Of a DNA stretch of 64,000 nt, positions 63,249 to 64,000 are shown in pieces. This DNA is from Prevotella sp. UBA6994 (GTDB lineage: Bacteria; Bacteroidota; Bacteroidia; Bacteroidales; Bacteroidaceae), in the NCBI GenBank assembly GCA_002449845.1, contig DJXW01000042.1, positions 172,006 to 236,005 of the forward strand. The letters are read 5' to 3'. The position numbers were made by a program, and so were the translations under genes. The number at the start of each line of letters is the position of its first letter. The first letter of the stretch is position 1. The notes beneath the pieces are model-generated. The model worked only from the letters and a program-made list of their open reading frames with translations, was not told where the DNA came from and made no database searches.

Positions 63249-64000
63249 AAATTAATAATGTCACAATTCCACAATGGCTTGATAAAATTATATACGACGA
63301 CTTTGATGCGGTTTATGAACCTAGCCCTGCAGAAGTTGTATATAATCCGGATCAGCCTTATGATTTTGTTAAGCTGTATCTTGGAACATATTTCCCGAGG
63401 AGCTATGCGGAAGCATATGGAATAACAATGCAGGTTCTTTCTATTCAAGGTTTTTTAGACCATTATTTAGAATTGGAGGAAATCAATTTGTTTGATTTTT
63501 GTTGTGGTACTGGCGGTGAAATTATAGGCACTATAGTGGCTCTTCAATCCAAGCTGCCTAATCTTAAACGGGTTAATGTAGATGCTTTCGATGCAAATGT
63601 TGATGCAATTCGCTTTTTATATCATCTTATGTCATCAGTGAACAATGCATCAGAAATGAAAGTGGAAATCCACATTAACCCCCAATGTATCTTTATTGAG
63701 TCTGAACGAGAAATAATGGATATTGTTAGCCTTTCTAATGTTCAATATCATTTTATGATGTCATTCAAGGCTATTAACGAATTTGTACAGCATAAAACAT
63801 TTAATACAAATGCATATGAGCTTATTGCATCTCATCTACTACCTTTACTTTCTCAGTTCGGCGTTTTTATAATATCAGATGTGGCAACCAAGTTAAATGA
63901 TAGTACAATTTTTTATCCACAACTGATGAATATTGGCTTGAATCATTATATTAAAGAAACATCACAATATAAAAGTAGTACTGGTGCGATAAAATCGCGT
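63245..64000 (+). CDS. Class I SAM-dependent methyltransferase-like protein, 3' end outside the window
   Basis: 252 codons are visible from ATG 63245 to the window edge with no stop. INLFDFCCGTGGEIIGTIVA (about residues 75-95) fits motif I of class I methyltransferases, and DAFDANVDAIRFLYH fits the acidic motif II region. The N-terminal 70 residues are unassigned. The gene is clearly more AT-rich than the ribosomal genes nearby and overlaps the preceding small gene by 4 bp, suggesting an acquired unit. Substrate unknown. Confidence 0.6.
   Translation, partial: MKINNVTIPQWLDKIIYDDFDAVYEPSPAEVVYNPDQPYDFVKLYLGTYFPRSYAEAYGITMQVLSIQGFLDHYLELEEINLFDFCCGTGGEIIGTIVALQSKLPNLKRVNVDAFDANVDAIRFLYHLMSSVNNASEMKVEIHINPQCIFIESEREIMDIVSLSNVQYHFMMSFKAINEFVQHKTFNTNAYELIASHLLPLLSQFGVFIISDVATKLNDSTIFYPQLMNIGLNHYIKETSQYKSSTGAIKSR

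Overview
The window looks like a chromosomal segment from a Prevotella-like member of the Bacteroidota. The evidence is Bacteroidota-type promoters (TTTG about 20 bp before TAnnTTTG), a SusC/SusD polysaccharide utilisation locus with a one-protein hybrid two-component regulator, BspA-type leucine-rich-repeat surface proteins, C10 (streptopain-like) proteases, FISUMP domains, a PorT-like type IX secretion protein and CTnDOT-like mobilisation genes. No tRNA, rRNA or CRISPR array was seen.

Layout. 1-3.6 kb: the end of an ExbD gene, then TonB, a PstS-like lipoprotein and a TPR protein (energy transduction and envelope). 3.6-9.9 kb: a phased palindrome array, a DUF4160/DUF2442 pair, a large secreted C10 protease and a 3'-truncated BspA gene with a structured leader. 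9.9-18.8 kb: an integrative mobilisable element with multi-HTH protein, tyrosine recombinase, membrane protein, excisionase-like HTH, a 9-bp periodic tract, ParA, a DUF3408-like protein, an accessory mobilisation protein, a MOBP relaxase and a membrane protein. 18.9-22.9 kb: two minus-strand cargo or defence-like units. One is a PIN-domain gene whose second half lies in the -1 frame behind an A AAA AAG heptamer; the other is an AAA ATPase overlapping a TOPRIM-like protein. 23-25.7 kb: two Crp-like paralogues, a lipoprotein and a small antitoxin-like gene next to a GNAT gene broken by TAG. 25.7-32.7 kb: a second C10 protease, a 5'-truncated BspA/cohesin-like/dockerin protein, a related secreted protein and a 59-residue peptide.

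32.9-47.7 kb (minus strand): a fructan PUL with fructokinase, sugar MFS transporter, two GH32 enzymes, a DUF4960 surface lipoprotein, SusD, SusC and an HTCS regulator. The gene order resembles the Bacteroides levan locus BT1754-BT1765. The inferred scheme is surface cleavage and binding, import by SusCD, periplasmic fructose release, then uptake and phosphorylation. The regulator appears to lack its ATP-binding (HATPase) domain. 47.8-49.1 kb is a gene-free, repeat-rich interval. 49.1-50.3 kb: ferredoxin and PorT. 50.4-54.6 kb (minus): a flippase and three glycosyltransferases. 54.7-59.2 kb: a STAS-kinase fusion, then the rplM-rpsI and rpsB-tsf translation genes with leaders. 59.5-61.6 kb (minus): two more glycosyltransferases. 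61.7-64 kb: an orphan promoter-to-terminator unit (probable ncRNA), a two-gene module of tiny proteins, a second copy of the 21-bp-phased palindrome array in inverted orientation, and an AT-rich pair ending in a methyltransferase-like gene cut by the window edge.

The strongest novelties are the split PIN gene with its phase-correct slippery site, the 9-bp periodic tract next to parA, the inverted pair of 4x21-bp palindrome arrays, the HTCS without an ATPase domain, the ATPase/TOPRIM pair and the orphan ncRNA unit. All family names were assigned by reading motifs; no database search was run.
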